Source: JARRJY01 sp037388705 (GTDB lineage: Bacteria > Pseudomonadota > Gammaproteobacteria > UBA6429 > Thiohalophilaceae). Taken from it: DNA of 21,940 bases. Below are positions 1 to 8,009 of the stretch, in pieces. The notes under the pieces were generated by a model, which searched no databases, was not told the origin of the DNA, and worked only from the letters and a program-made list of their open reading frames with translations. The first letter of the stretch is position 1. Every line of letters starts with the position of its first letter. The position numbers and the translations under genes are program-made. Where the stretch lies: contig JARRJY010000017.1 in assembly GCA_037388705.1 (NCBI GenBank), positions 1 to 21,940 on the forward strand. Reading direction: 5' to 3'.

Positions 1-1087
1 TTTCAGCAAGATTGTGGATCGGTGCAGCGAGTTTGCCTGATGCCCACATAGCAACCAGGAGACTGATGACAAGAAGAACACCTAGCAACCACCAGATGGA
101 ATTTCGCATATTGTCAATCGGTGCAAACAGGGTATCACGATCGGTTTCGATCACCAGTAACCACTTGGTATCACGATCGCTGTACGGTGACATCTTGCGA
201 TAAAATAACATACGGCCATCATCACGGAATAATGAACCATAGATTGCTGCATTCTTGATTGATAACCATTCAGGGTTTACAAGTTCTGATGATAACCGAT
301 AGTGAGATTTGACCTGGTTAGCAAAACGTTTGTCATTATCAGGGTGATAAAGATAAATGCCGTCGCGATGTTTGTTGTTGCTGACTTCAACAATATACGC
401 CGTACCCGGGTAACCTCCCAGTGCTGTTTGCATGGTGGCATCCAGCTGCGTACCCCACATATTGGCAACCAGCACAGCCTGGATATTATCCAGTTCATCT
501 TTTATTGGTACCGAATACCGCACCATGGCAGGACAAAAATCAGCACCTGCTGCCACTTGTCCCAGCTCGAAATCAGACATCACGACGCCATCTTTTTTTA
601 CGAGTGCTTCTTTAAAAAAGGGGCGATTAGATTGATCAACAATAAACATGCGTCCCATGAGATCATCACGTTGTTTTGCCTCTATCGGTTTACCCTCTTT
701 TACCTTGACCAGGGTCTTTCCACTATTGTCAATGAAACGGATGGCCTGGATACTGGGTACCGCATGCTGGTAATTAAGAAAAAAGTTTTCCAGTTGTTCC
801 GCGCGCTCATGGTAAAGCGTATTTTTCCCGATTTTTTTGTTCTGATAGGCGATATCAGCGAAATCTTTTATGGCAGGAACACGGGAAAGACCATTGGCGA
901 TAGCCTTCTGGTTATTGATGATGAGATCCAGCTCATCAGCCATCTTATCCAGCGTAGTGTGTAGTTCGATCTCGGTACGGGCCTGGACTTCATGTTCCAT
1001 GCGATCAACAACGCCAAACAGCAACACCAATAATGGGACACTGGTGAGTAATGCGAGTACGACAAAGAACTTAACTCTTAACTGCAT
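1..1087 (-). CDS. Membrane sensor protein with periplasmic Cache-like domain and HAMP start (3' end outside window)
   Basis: The reading frame is open for 362 codons from ATG 1087 to the window edge, so the C-terminus is missing. Residues about 6-27 form a first membrane segment. Residues about 28-330 form a large extracytoplasmic region containing RFIDNSGK (about 117-124) and RPFFKEAL (about 155-162), which resemble the double Cache sensor domains of chemoreceptors and histidine kinases. A second membrane segment lies at about 331-350 and is followed by KLAAPIHNL, which fits the start of a HAMP linker with its conserved proline. The output domain (methyl-accepting, kinase, GGDEF or cyclase) lies beyond the edge and cannot be named. 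A weak ribosome site (AGGT) lies 8 bases before the start. Two A7 runs and a T6 run occur in the gene, yet the frame stays intact. The topology is well supported; the Cache assignment is from recollection of the family pattern. Confidence 0.75.
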   Translation of the reverse strand, partial: MQLRVKFFVVLALLTSVPLLVLLFGVVDRMEHEVQARTEIELHTTLDKMADELDLIINNQKAIANGLSRVPAIKDFADIAYQNKKIGKNTLYHERAEQLENFFLNYQHAVPSIQAIRFIDNSGKTLVKVKEGKPIEAKQRDDLMGRMFIVDQSNRPFFKEALVKKDGVVMSDFELGQVAAGADFCPAMVRYSVPIKDELDNIQAVLVANMWGTQLDATMQTALGGYPGTAYIVEVSNNKHRDGIYLYHPDNDKRFANQVKSHYRLSSELVNPEWLSIKNAAIYGSLFRDDGRMLFYRKMSPYSDRDTKWLLVIETDRDTLFAPIDNMRNSIWWLLGVLLVISLLVAMWASGKLAAPIHNLAE

Positions 1088-1250
1088 GGCTTCTACCTAA
1101 TTGCATGATGCAGAAAGTATGGCAGAAAGCTACATAAATGTGCAAGAAATAAACAAATATAAGTATTTGATTATATTGTTATTTTCGACATTTGGAGTAT
1201 ATTCATTTCATTATGCAATAAATACGGAAAATACTGCATATTTCAACAGC
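1088..1250 (-). promoter_or_regulatory. AT-rich intergenic region, probable promoter of the sensor gene
   Basis: This 163-base gap separates the DUF2818 gene from the sensor gene. It is very AT-rich on both strands. A perfect minus-strand TATAAT lies at 1170-1175, but there is no good -35 hexamer at 17 bases. Other weak -35/-10 pairs can be found, so the actual promoter is uncertain. An inverted repeat TATGCA (1212-1217) / TGCATA (1235-1240) is present, but it is AT-rich and not followed by a T run, so I do not call it a terminator. No clear terminator for the nuo transcript is visible here. Confidence 0.3.
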
Positions 1251-1565
1251 TTAAGATTTGAGATAGTGTTTCAGCGTATGCCGGTAAACAAACCCGGGGA
1301 TGGCGAACACCACGAACAGACAGAGGGTTGTGGCGTAAAACTCCCAGTCCTGCTCATGAAGCTGGCCCATCTGCTTGTTTTCCAGCCCCAGCGCAATCAG
1401 GCCTACCACAACATAGAGAACCAGCCATTCAACGAATTCCATCCAGAAGCGTTTTACGCCCTGCTTGGGGGTAATGAAGATCAGGAAGCGGCTATTATTC
1501 AACCAGGGCAAATTTGCCGCCAACAAGGCTATCAGCAGAAAAACTGCAACTATCGCTGTATTCAT
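1251..1565 (-). CDS. DUF2818 family small membrane protein, linked to complex I operon
   Basis: This 104-residue protein matches what I recall of DUF2818, a short membrane protein family of unknown function found behind nuoN in many beta- and some gammaproteobacteria. Three hydrophobic segments are visible at about residues 3-20, 45-62 and 78-95. The segment LPWLNNSRF (about 19-27) and the region around FWMEFVEWLVLY (about 40-51), rich in aromatic and acidic residues, are typical of the family. It starts only 18 bases after the nuoN stop codon, on the same strand, so it is most likely the last gene of the nuo transcript. Its role is not established. A part in assembly or stability of the membrane arm is an inference from position only. 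Confidence 0.85.
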   Translation of the reverse strand: MNTAIVAVFLLIALLAANLPWLNNSRFLIFITPKQGVKRFWMEFVEWLVLYVVVGLIALGLENKQMGQLHEQDWEFYATTLCLFVVFAIPGFVYRHTLKHYLKS

Positions 1566-1583
1566 ACGGGGTGAGTATCTTTG

Positions 1584-3023
1584 TTAGCCCGCTGATATGG
1601 CAGATATACACAACGCCATCAAATCACCGGGGAATAAACCAATTACCAGTACCAGGATACTATTGGTGGTGATCATAGCACGCATATCGACACTACACAT
1701 CAATGGAGTACTGTCTTCGGGCTCATCGAAATACATGATCTTGATAACGCGCAGGTAGTAGAAAGCGCCAATAATTGAAAAAATCACGGCAACGACAGCC
1801 AGCCATATCAAGCCACTGGATACAACTTGTTGTAATACTGACAGCTTGGCCCAGAAACCAAGAAATGGTGGTACACCCGCCATGGAAAAAATCAGGATCA
1901 GCATCATAAAGGCATACCATGGACTGCGTGTATGAAGGCCTTTGAAGTCACTGAGGTTGTCTGCCTCGAAGCCATCACGACTGAGTAATATCACCATTCC
2001 GAAACCGCCCATGGACATCAGAACATAAACCAGCACATAGAACATTGACGCTGCAAAACCCGCCTCGGTCCCTGTCAAAACACCAAGTAACAGGAAACCA
2101 ATATGCGAAATCGCTGAATAGGCAAACATGCGCTTGATGTTAGATTGTGCGATGGCCACGATATTACCAAGCCCCATTGACAGTACAGACAGGATAATCA
2201 AAATACCCTGCCATTGTTCATGCAGACCAGATAAACCATCCACCAGTAACCGCATTAACATGGCAAACGCGGCAATTTTCGGGGCGGATGAAATATAAAG
2301 CGTAACTGCCGTGGGTGCACCGTGATACACATCCGGTACCCACATATGAAATGGCACTGCGCCCAGCTTGAAAGCCACACCAACCAGCAGGAATACCAGG
2401 CCAAATACCAGGATGATGTGATCTTTAATTTCAGTAACATGTTGACTAATCACAGCCAGATCAAGTGTGCCGGTAACGCCATAAATCATGGACATACCAT
2501 ATAGCAACATACCCGAGGCGATGGCTCCCAGTACAAAGTATTTCATGGCAGATTCCGATGCCATCATGGAATCACGTTTTAATGCTACCATCGCGTACAA
2601 GCTTAATGACAGGAGTTCCAGCCCCAGATAAACCGTCAGCAAGCTGTGTGCGGATATCATAATCATCATACCCAGCACGCCAAACAAACCCAGCACATAA
2701 AACTCACCTTTGAAAATGTTGTTCTGACGCAAATAATCTTTTGCGTAAAGAAAAACAACCAGGGCCGCAAGATAAATACAGACTTTCAGCAAGTCACTCA
2801 TCGGGTCACGAATAAACGTACCATTAAAAGTAAACATGGTACTGCTACTGTAATCGCTAATGGTCAGGAAAAAAGCGCCAACCAGGGTCAGTTGTGCCAG
2901 GCCATACGTAAGAATGCGATTACTATCAGAGACAAACAGATCAAAAACCAGAATCACACAGGCCATGGTGAGAATAAACATCTCCGGCATTGCGAGCATC
3001 ATATTTGGAATTTCAAAGTTCAT
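1584..3023 (-). CDS. nuoN: NADH-quinone oxidoreductase subunit N (NuoN)
   Basis: NuoN is one of the three antiporter-like subunits of the complex I membrane arm and takes part in proton translocation across the inner membrane. The 479 residues are the usual length for the family. The protein is almost wholly hydrophobic with about 14 predicted helices. The family signatures are LGLELLSLSLYAMVAL (about 132-147), with its channel glutamate, and KLGAVPFHMWVPDVYHGAPTAVT (about 219-241), with the conserved lysine and the discontinuous-helix proline. IKRMFAYSAISHIGF (about 295-309) is the second conserved lysine-bearing helix region. It starts 24 bases after nuoM and is the last classical nuo gene; the ribosome site is weak. 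The identification is secure from sequence and from its place at the end of the 14-gene operon. Confidence 0.98.
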   Translation of the reverse strand: MNFEIPNMMLAMPEMFILTMACVILVFDLFVSDSNRILTYGLAQLTLVGAFFLTISDYSSSTMFTFNGTFIRDPMSDLLKVCIYLAALVVFLYAKDYLRQNNIFKGEFYVLGLFGVLGMMIMISAHSLLTVYLGLELLSLSLYAMVALKRDSMMASESAMKYFVLGAIASGMLLYGMSMIYGVTGTLDLAVISQHVTEIKDHIILVFGLVFLLVGVAFKLGAVPFHMWVPDVYHGAPTAVTLYISSAPKIAAFAMLMRLLVDGLSGLHEQWQGILIILSVLSMGLGNIVAIAQSNIKRMFAYSAISHIGFLLLGVLTGTEAGFAASMFYVLVYVLMSMGGFGMVILLSRDGFEADNLSDFKGLHTRSPWYAFMMLILIFSMAGVPPFLGFWAKLSVLQQVVSSGLIWLAVVAVIFSIIGAFYYLRVIKIMYFDEPEDSTPLMCSVDMRAMITTNSILVLVIGLFPGDLMALCISAISAG

Positions 3024-3047
3024 CGCTTTTGTCTCTATTAAAATTAT

Positions 3048-4565
3048 TTACAGTTTCGATTGCATCATGTGCTGGATCAGGTTCGCGACACTGGCATCCA
3101 TCACATCAATCAGTGGTGCCGGCCATAATCCAAAGAACAGGACCATTACCGCTAAAATTGCCAGGAACAGGAATTCACGCTTATTGATATCCTGCAACTT
3201 GGCCACGTTGTCGTTTTTTACGTCACCGAAAATGACACGCTTCACCATCCACAAGGTATACGCAGCACCTAGTATTAAGGTTGTTGCTGCAAGGAAGGCA
3301 TACCAGAAGTTTGCTTTGAAGGAACTCAGGATAACCATGAATTCACCGACAAACCCGGATGTGCCTGGTAAACCCGCATTGGCCATGGCAAACAGGACCG
3401 CGAAAGCCGCGAACTTCGGCATAGTGTTGACGACACCACCATACGCACTTATTTCACGGCTATGCACCCGGTCATACATAACACCAACACACAGGAACAT
3501 CGCGCCGGATATAAAACCGTGAGAAATCATCTGTACTATGCCACCCTGCATGGCCATCGCGGCACCATCGAGTTTGCCGGTGTTCGCCATGATGCTCCAG
3601 GCAACAAAGAAACCGAGCGTGACGAATCCCATATGTGAAATTGAAGAATAGGCAATCAGTTTTTTCATATCCTGCTGCACCAGCGCAACAAAACCGATAT
3701 ACACCACGGCAATTAATGACAGGGTTATCATCAGGATATCAAGATGCTGGCTGGCGTCAGGCGTTATGGGTAACGAGAAACGCAGGAAGCCGTAGGCGCC
3801 CAGTTTCAGCATGATGGCAGCCAGGATGACCGAACCACCTGTTGGTGCTTCAACGTGCGCATCCGGTAACCAGGTGTGTACCGGCCACATCGGCACTTTC
3901 ACGGCGAACGCCACCAGGAAAGCAAAAAAGATCAACACCTGGGTATCCAGGTCCATTCTGAACTGGTGAAGATCAAGAATTTCAAAGCTGCCGCTTTCAA
4001 GTCGCATGTAGAGAAGTGCAATTAGCATGAACACGGAACCGAAAAAGGTATACAGGAAGAACTTGATAGTGGCATAAACACGACGTGGCCCACCCCACAC
4101 ACCAATCACGATAAACATGGGGATTAACAGTGCTTCCCAGAACACGTAGAACAGTGCCGCATCCAGCGCAGCAAATGTGCCGTTCATTAAACCCGCCAGG
4201 ATCAGGAAGGCCGCCATGTATTGAGCCGGGCGATCCTGGATGACTTCCCAGCCCGCTATCACGACAATCACTGTCATAAATGTAGTCAGGATAATCAACG
4301 GCATTGATATACCATCGATGCCTAAGTGATAGTTAATCTTGAACGCATCGATCCATGGCACCATTTCAGTGAATTGCATGGCCGCAGTACCTGTCTGGAA
4401 CTCGGTATACAGTGGAATGGATAAGATAAACGTAACGATGGAGAACAATAAGGCGACAACACGTGAGGTTGCGTCATTGGTATAACTACCCGCTAACAGC
4501 ACGGCAATACCACCCAGGACAGGGATCCAGATTACCAGGCTCAATAATGGCCAATCACTAAACAT
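3048..4565 (-). CDS. nuoM: NADH-quinone oxidoreductase subunit M (NuoM)
   Basis: NuoM is the middle antiporter-like proton channel subunit of complex I. At 505 residues it has the normal length. Glu144 in FYVFWEALLIPMF corresponds to the essential channel glutamate Glu144 of E. coli. Lys223 in AVKVPMWPVHTWLPDAH and Lys254 in IMLKLGAYGF correspond to E. coli Lys234 and Lys265. DMKKLIAYSSISHMGFV is the second conserved lysine motif. The start ATG lies 30 bases after the nuoL stop, with an AAAAGG element somewhat far upstream (about 12 bases). All key pumping residues are present, so a functional subunit is expected. Confidence 0.98.
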   Translation of the reverse strand: MFSDWPLLSLVIWIPVLGGIAVLLAGSYTNDATSRVVALLFSIVTFILSIPLYTEFQTGTAAMQFTEMVPWIDAFKINYHLGIDGISMPLIILTTFMTVIVVIAGWEVIQDRPAQYMAAFLILAGLMNGTFAALDAALFYVFWEALLIPMFIVIGVWGGPRRVYATIKFFLYTFFGSVFMLIALLYMRLESGSFEILDLHQFRMDLDTQVLIFFAFLVAFAVKVPMWPVHTWLPDAHVEAPTGGSVILAAIMLKLGAYGFLRFSLPITPDASQHLDILMITLSLIAVVYIGFVALVQQDMKKLIAYSSISHMGFVTLGFFVAWSIMANTGKLDGAAMAMQGGIVQMISHGFISGAMFLCVGVMYDRVHSREISAYGGVVNTMPKFAAFAVLFAMANAGLPGTSGFVGEFMVILSSFKANFWYAFLAATTLILGAAYTLWMVKRVIFGDVKNDNVAKLQDINKREFLFLAILAVMVLFFGLWPAPLIDVMDASVANLIQHMMQSKL

Positions 4566-4595
4566 GCTTTGTTAACCTTTTCTTGTTCTAATTCG

Positions 4596-6557
4596 TTACA
4601 TGACAAACAGCCAGATCAGGGCAATCAAGCCGAGAATCATGGCAAACGCATAATCATAAAGAAAACCGGTCTGTACCCTGCGGATAAAGCCGGAGAACCA
4701 ACCTACTGCATGGGCCGAACCATTCACGATCAACCCATCAATTAATTTTACATCACCAAAATTCCACAACCCTTTACCGATACCACGTCCACCACCAGCA
4801 AAGAAAATTTCGTTGAAGCGATCGAAGTAATACTTGTTTTCCAGTAAGGTATGAATCGCACTGAACTTTGTTTCAAACCAGTCAGGGATATCCGGGCGTT
4901 TCATATAGAAGAACCATGCTGTGAATACCCCAGCGGCAGCCAGCCAGAAAGGTGCTGTTTGGAATGAGTGCAGCATCATACCAAAGGCCCCGTGGAATTC
5001 TTTGGACAATTCTCCCAACACATCATGTTGCGGTGAAACAAATACCGCGTTACCAAAGAAATCGCCAAACGCCATATCACCCACGTACATACCACCAATA
5101 AAGACAGATGGAATAGCAAGCATAATTAATGGCACAGTGACTACCTTGGGACATTCATGGAGGTGCTCACGGGTATGTTCATCCATACGCTCTTCGCCGT
5201 GGAACACAAGGAAATACATACGGAAACTATAAAGTGCCGTAATGAACACGCCGGCCAATACGGCTACATGAGCAAAACCGGAACCCGCAAGAGTAGAGTG
5301 GCCGACAGCCTCAATTATAGAATCCTTGGAAAAGAAACCGGCAAAACCTGGGGTACCTATCAAGGCCAGTGAACCAACTAATGAGGTGATCCAGGTAATT
5401 GGCATGTATTTTCTCAAGCCACCCATCTTGCGCATATCCTGTTCATGGTGCATGGCAATAATCACTGAACCCGCACCGAGGAAAAGCAACGCTTTAAAGA
5501 AAGCATGCGTCATCAGGTGAAAGACACCGGCTGCATAGGCTGATGCACCTAGCGCTACTGTCATGTAACCCAGTTGTGACAAGGTAGAGTAAGCGACGAC
5601 ACGCTTGATGTCATTCTGCACCAGGCCGAGGAAACCCATGAATAATGCCGTGATGGCACCGATGACCAGCACAAAGCTAAGCGCGGTTTCGGATAACTCG
5701 AATAATGGCGACATACGTGTCACCATGAAAATACCGGCGGTCACCATGGTCGCGGCGTGGATCAGTGCCGAAATAGGCGTTGGACCTTCCATGGAATCGG
5801 GCAGCCACACGTGCAGTGGTACCTGGGCTGATTTACCCATCGCGCCGATGAACAACAATATACAGATCACCGTCATTACCGACCATTGGCTACCGGGAAT
5901 TACTTCCATGGTCTGCACGGCCACTTTATCGGTATTGGCAAACACGGTGGCATAATCAATACTACCGAAGTACATCAAGACTGCCGCAATACCTAATAAG
6001 AAACCAAAGTCACCCACGCGGTTAACAAGGAACGCTTTTAGGTTGGCATAAATAGCAGTTTCTTTCTTATACCAGAATCCGATTAATAAATAAGAAACCA
6101 GGCCAACTGCTTCCCAACCGAAGAACAGCTGCATGAAGTTATTGGACATTACCAGCATCAACATGGAGAAAGTAAACAACGAGATGTAACTGAAGAAGCG
6201 CTGGTAACCCGGATCTTCATGCATGTATCCTATGGTATAGATATGCACCATCAGTGATACGAAAGTCACCACGACCATCATCATCGCGGTCAGCTTGTCA
6301 ATCAGGAAACCGACTTCAAACCTGATGCCATCACTGGCCATCCATGTATAAACTGCACCATTGAATGATTCGGCACCATCAATGACCATTTGTTTGAACA
6401 CGACCATTGATAACAGGCACGAGATAGCCACACCGATAATCGTCACCCAGTGAGACCCTGCCCTGCCTACCTGCTTACCAAACAAGCCCGCGATGACAGA
6501 ACCAACCAGGGGGGCAAGTGCTATAACGAGGTAGATGTTTTCCATATTTTCAAACAT
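4596..6557 (-). CDS. nuoL: NADH-quinone oxidoreductase subunit L (NuoL)
   Basis: NuoL is the distal antiporter-like proton-pumping subunit of complex I. The 653-residue length includes the C-terminal extension that forms the long lateral helix along the membrane arm and the final anchoring helix (IWLFVM end). Glu149 in MQLFFGWEAVGLVSYLLIG is the conserved channel glutamate. Lys242 in GAMGKSAQVPLHVWLPDSM is the conserved middle lysine, followed by EGPTPISALIHAATMVTAG. NDIKRVVAYSTLSQLGYM carries a further conserved lysine. The start at 6557 lies 4 bases after nuoK, and an AAGG site overlaps the end of nuoK. ATG 6545 is an alternative start that would begin MENIYLV but lacks its own ribosome site. 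Confidence 0.98.
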   Translation of the reverse strand: MFENMENIYLVIALAPLVGSVIAGLFGKQVGRAGSHWVTIIGVAISCLLSMVVFKQMVIDGAESFNGAVYTWMASDGIRFEVGFLIDKLTAMMMVVVTFVSLMVHIYTIGYMHEDPGYQRFFSYISLFTFSMLMLVMSNNFMQLFFGWEAVGLVSYLLIGFWYKKETAIYANLKAFLVNRVGDFGFLLGIAAVLMYFGSIDYATVFANTDKVAVQTMEVIPGSQWSVMTVICILLFIGAMGKSAQVPLHVWLPDSMEGPTPISALIHAATMVTAGIFMVTRMSPLFELSETALSFVLVIGAITALFMGFLGLVQNDIKRVVAYSTLSQLGYMTVALGASAYAAGVFHLMTHAFFKALLFLGAGSVIIAMHHEQDMRKMGGLRKYMPITWITSLVGSLALIGTPGFAGFFSKDSIIEAVGHSTLAGSGFAHVAVLAGVFITALYSFRMYFLVFHGEERMDEHTREHLHECPKVVTVPLIMLAIPSVFIGGMYVGDMAFGDFFGNAVFVSPQHDVLGELSKEFHGAFGMMLHSFQTAPFWLAAAGVFTAWFFYMKRPDIPDWFETKFSAIHTLLENKYYFDRFNEIFFAGGGRGIGKGLWNFGDVKLIDGLIVNGSAHAVGWFSGFIRRVQTGFLYDYAFAMILGLIALIWLFVM

Positions 6558-6561
6558 GTGA

Positions 6562-6867
6562 CTACCCTTTCAGACTATCCAGATCTTTTACATTTATGGT
6601 GCGCTTGTTACGGAACAGCACCACGAGAATGGCCAGGCCAATGGCAGCCTCAGCTGCTGCAACCGTTAAGATAAAGAACACAAAAACCTGGCCCGCGCTA
6701 TCACCAAGATAATGTGAAAAAGCGATAAAGTTAAGGTTGACGGATAACAGCATCAACTCGATAGCCATCAGTAGCACGATAACGTTTTTCTTGTTAAGAA
6801 AAATACCAGCCACACTCAAACTAAAGAGTATTGCGCCAAGTATGAGGTAATCCGATAAAGCAATCAT
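6562..6867 (-). CDS. nuoK: NADH-quinone oxidoreductase subunit K (NuoK)
   Basis: NuoK is a small three-helix membrane subunit (101 residues, the usual size), homologous to MrpC and mitochondrial ND4L. Its conserved glutamates carry protons in the middle of the membrane arm. Glu37 in LLMAIELMLLSVNLNF and Glu73 in TVAAAEAAIGLAI correspond to E. coli Glu36 and Glu72, so both are kept. The start lies 11 bases after the nuoJ stop and the nuoL start follows 4 bases after its own stop, which suggests translational coupling. The ribosome site is weak (GCGAGTAG). Confidence 0.98.
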   Translation of the reverse strand: MIALSDYLILGAILFSLSVAGIFLNKKNVIVLLMAIELMLLSVNLNFIAFSHYLGDSAGQVFVFFILTVAAAEAAIGLAILVVLFRNKRTINVKDLDSLKG

Positions 6868-6878
6868 AATGCTACTCG

Positions 6879-7484
6879 CTATTTTTTCTCTTCTGTAGGC
6901 ATGCTCACCATACGCACGCGATCATTACGTTTTACGGCAATTTGTTTTTCGGGACTCTGGTACTTGGTTTGTGGTCGACGACGTAATGTCAGGGCAATCG
7001 CCGCAACAATGGCAACCAGCAGAATCACCGATGCAATTTCAAACGGATAAACATAAACGGTATACAACACCAGGCCCAGTTCACGGGTATTGCTGTAGTC
7101 AGCCGGGTGGCGTGCAGGTTCTGCGACTTTATCAAGTCCAAAGTATTCTGGTCCCACGTTGGCAATAATCAGAACACCCATAATGACAGCAAAGAAAATG
7201 CCCACTGGCAGGAACTTGATGAATCCTTCCCGCATTCGTGCAATGTTGATATCCAGCATCATTACCACGAACAGGAACAACACCATGACAGCGCCCACAT
7301 AAACCAGTACCAGGGCTATCGCCAGGAACTCCGCTTCCAACAACATCCAGATCCCTGCACAGGCAAAGAACGTCAGTACCAGGAACAATGCAGCCTGTAC
7401 CGGGTTACGTACTGTAATAACCATGGTGGCACTGAATATCACCACGGCGGAATTAATATAGAAAAGAATTTGTTCAATACTCAT
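6879..7484 (-). CDS. nuoJ: NADH-quinone oxidoreductase subunit J (NuoJ)
   Basis: NuoJ (homologue of mitochondrial ND6) is a five-helix membrane subunit. Its third helix changes shape during turnover and links quinone reduction to proton pumping. The 201 residues are normal for proteobacteria. The conserved third-helix motif VLVYVGAVMVLFLFVVMML (about 59-77) includes Tyr62 in the glycine-rich turn. The last 30 residues form a basic, charged cytoplasmic tail, as is usual. The start lies 12 bases after nuoI and has an AAGAGAG ribosome site. Confidence 0.97.
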   Translation of the reverse strand: MSIEQILFYINSAVVIFSATMVITVRNPVQAALFLVLTFFACAGIWMLLEAEFLAIALVLVYVGAVMVLFLFVVMMLDINIARMREGFIKFLPVGIFFAVIMGVLIIANVGPEYFGLDKVAEPARHPADYSNTRELGLVLYTVYVYPFEIASVILLVAIVAAIALTLRRRPQTKYQSPEKQIAVKRNDRVRMVSMPTEEKK

Positions 7485-7496
7485 CAGTCTGCTCTC

Positions 7497-7985
7497 TTAT
7501 CGGTATGCCGCATCCTGAGCACGTGCAGCCGCGATTTCTTTTTCATACTTATCACCAACTGCCAGTAACTTCTCTTTTGTCATGTACAGGTCGCCACGTT
7601 CTTCACCGTGGTATTCAAATATCTGTGTTTCTACAATGGAATCAACCGGGCAGGACTCTTCACAGTAGCCGCAGAAGATACACTTGGTTAAGTCAATATC
7701 ATAACGGGTCGTACGACGGCTTCCATCTGCACGTTCTTCTGACTCGATAGTGATTGCCAGTGCCGGGCACACTGCTTCACATAACTTGCAGGCAATGCAA
7801 CGTTCCTCACCATTGGGGTAACGACGTAACGCATGCAAACCACGAAAACGTGGTGAAATAGGTGTTTTCTCTTCCGGGTACTGCAGGGTGATCTTCTTGA
7901 CAAAGAAATGACGCAAGGTAACACCAAGCCCTTTCCATAGCTCTTTAAGCGTCAGGCTTTTAAGGAATTGTGTTAAATCACTCAT
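7497..7985 (-). CDS. nuoI: NADH-quinone oxidoreductase subunit I (NuoI), 2x[4Fe-4S] ferredoxin-like
   Basis: NuoI carries clusters N6a and N6b, which pass electrons from NuoG to the terminal cluster N2 in NuoB. The protein has 162 residues, with an N-terminal amphipathic part that seats it on the membrane arm. It has two ferredoxin motifs: Cys63, 66, 69 with Cys73 (CIACKLCEAVCP) and Cys102, 105, 108 with Cys112 (CIFCGYCEESCP). All eight ligands are present. The ribosome site AAGAGGA is 7 bases before the ATG. It sits between nuoH and nuoJ as in other proteobacteria. Confidence 0.98.
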   Translation of the reverse strand: MSDLTQFLKSLTLKELWKGLGVTLRHFFVKKITLQYPEEKTPISPRFRGLHALRRYPNGEERCIACKLCEAVCPALAITIESEERADGSRRTTRYDIDLTKCIFCGYCEESCPVDSIVETQIFEYHGEERGDLYMTKEKLLAVGDKYEKEIAAARAQDAAYR

Positions 7986-8009
7986 CGTTGTTTCCTCTTA
8001 AATCCTGTC

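Noticed and set aside
770..790. Apparent frameshift in the sensor gene at a T6 run
   Set aside because: Careful counting of the run (six bases) keeps the frame open through FFLNYQHAVPSIQ and on to the window edge, so the gene is intact.
302..964. 220-codon open frame on the plus strand
   Set aside because: It lies antisense to the sensor gene, whose own frame is open for 362 codons and codes for a recognisable membrane sensor. The plus-strand product has no family pattern and no ribosome site.
1212..1240. Inverted repeat TATGCA/TGCATA as the nuo operon terminator
   Set aside because: Only six AT-rich pairs with a 17-base loop and no T run; unlikely to stop transcription.
1101..1574. 157-codon open frame on the plus strand
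   Set aside because: It is antisense to the DUF2818 gene and its downstream gap; no family similarity is seen.
2860..3522. 220-codon open frame on the plus strand
   Set aside because: It is antisense to the nuoN-nuoM junction. Both nuo proteins are unmistakable there, and the antisense product is low in pattern and rich in basic residues, typical of a shadow frame.
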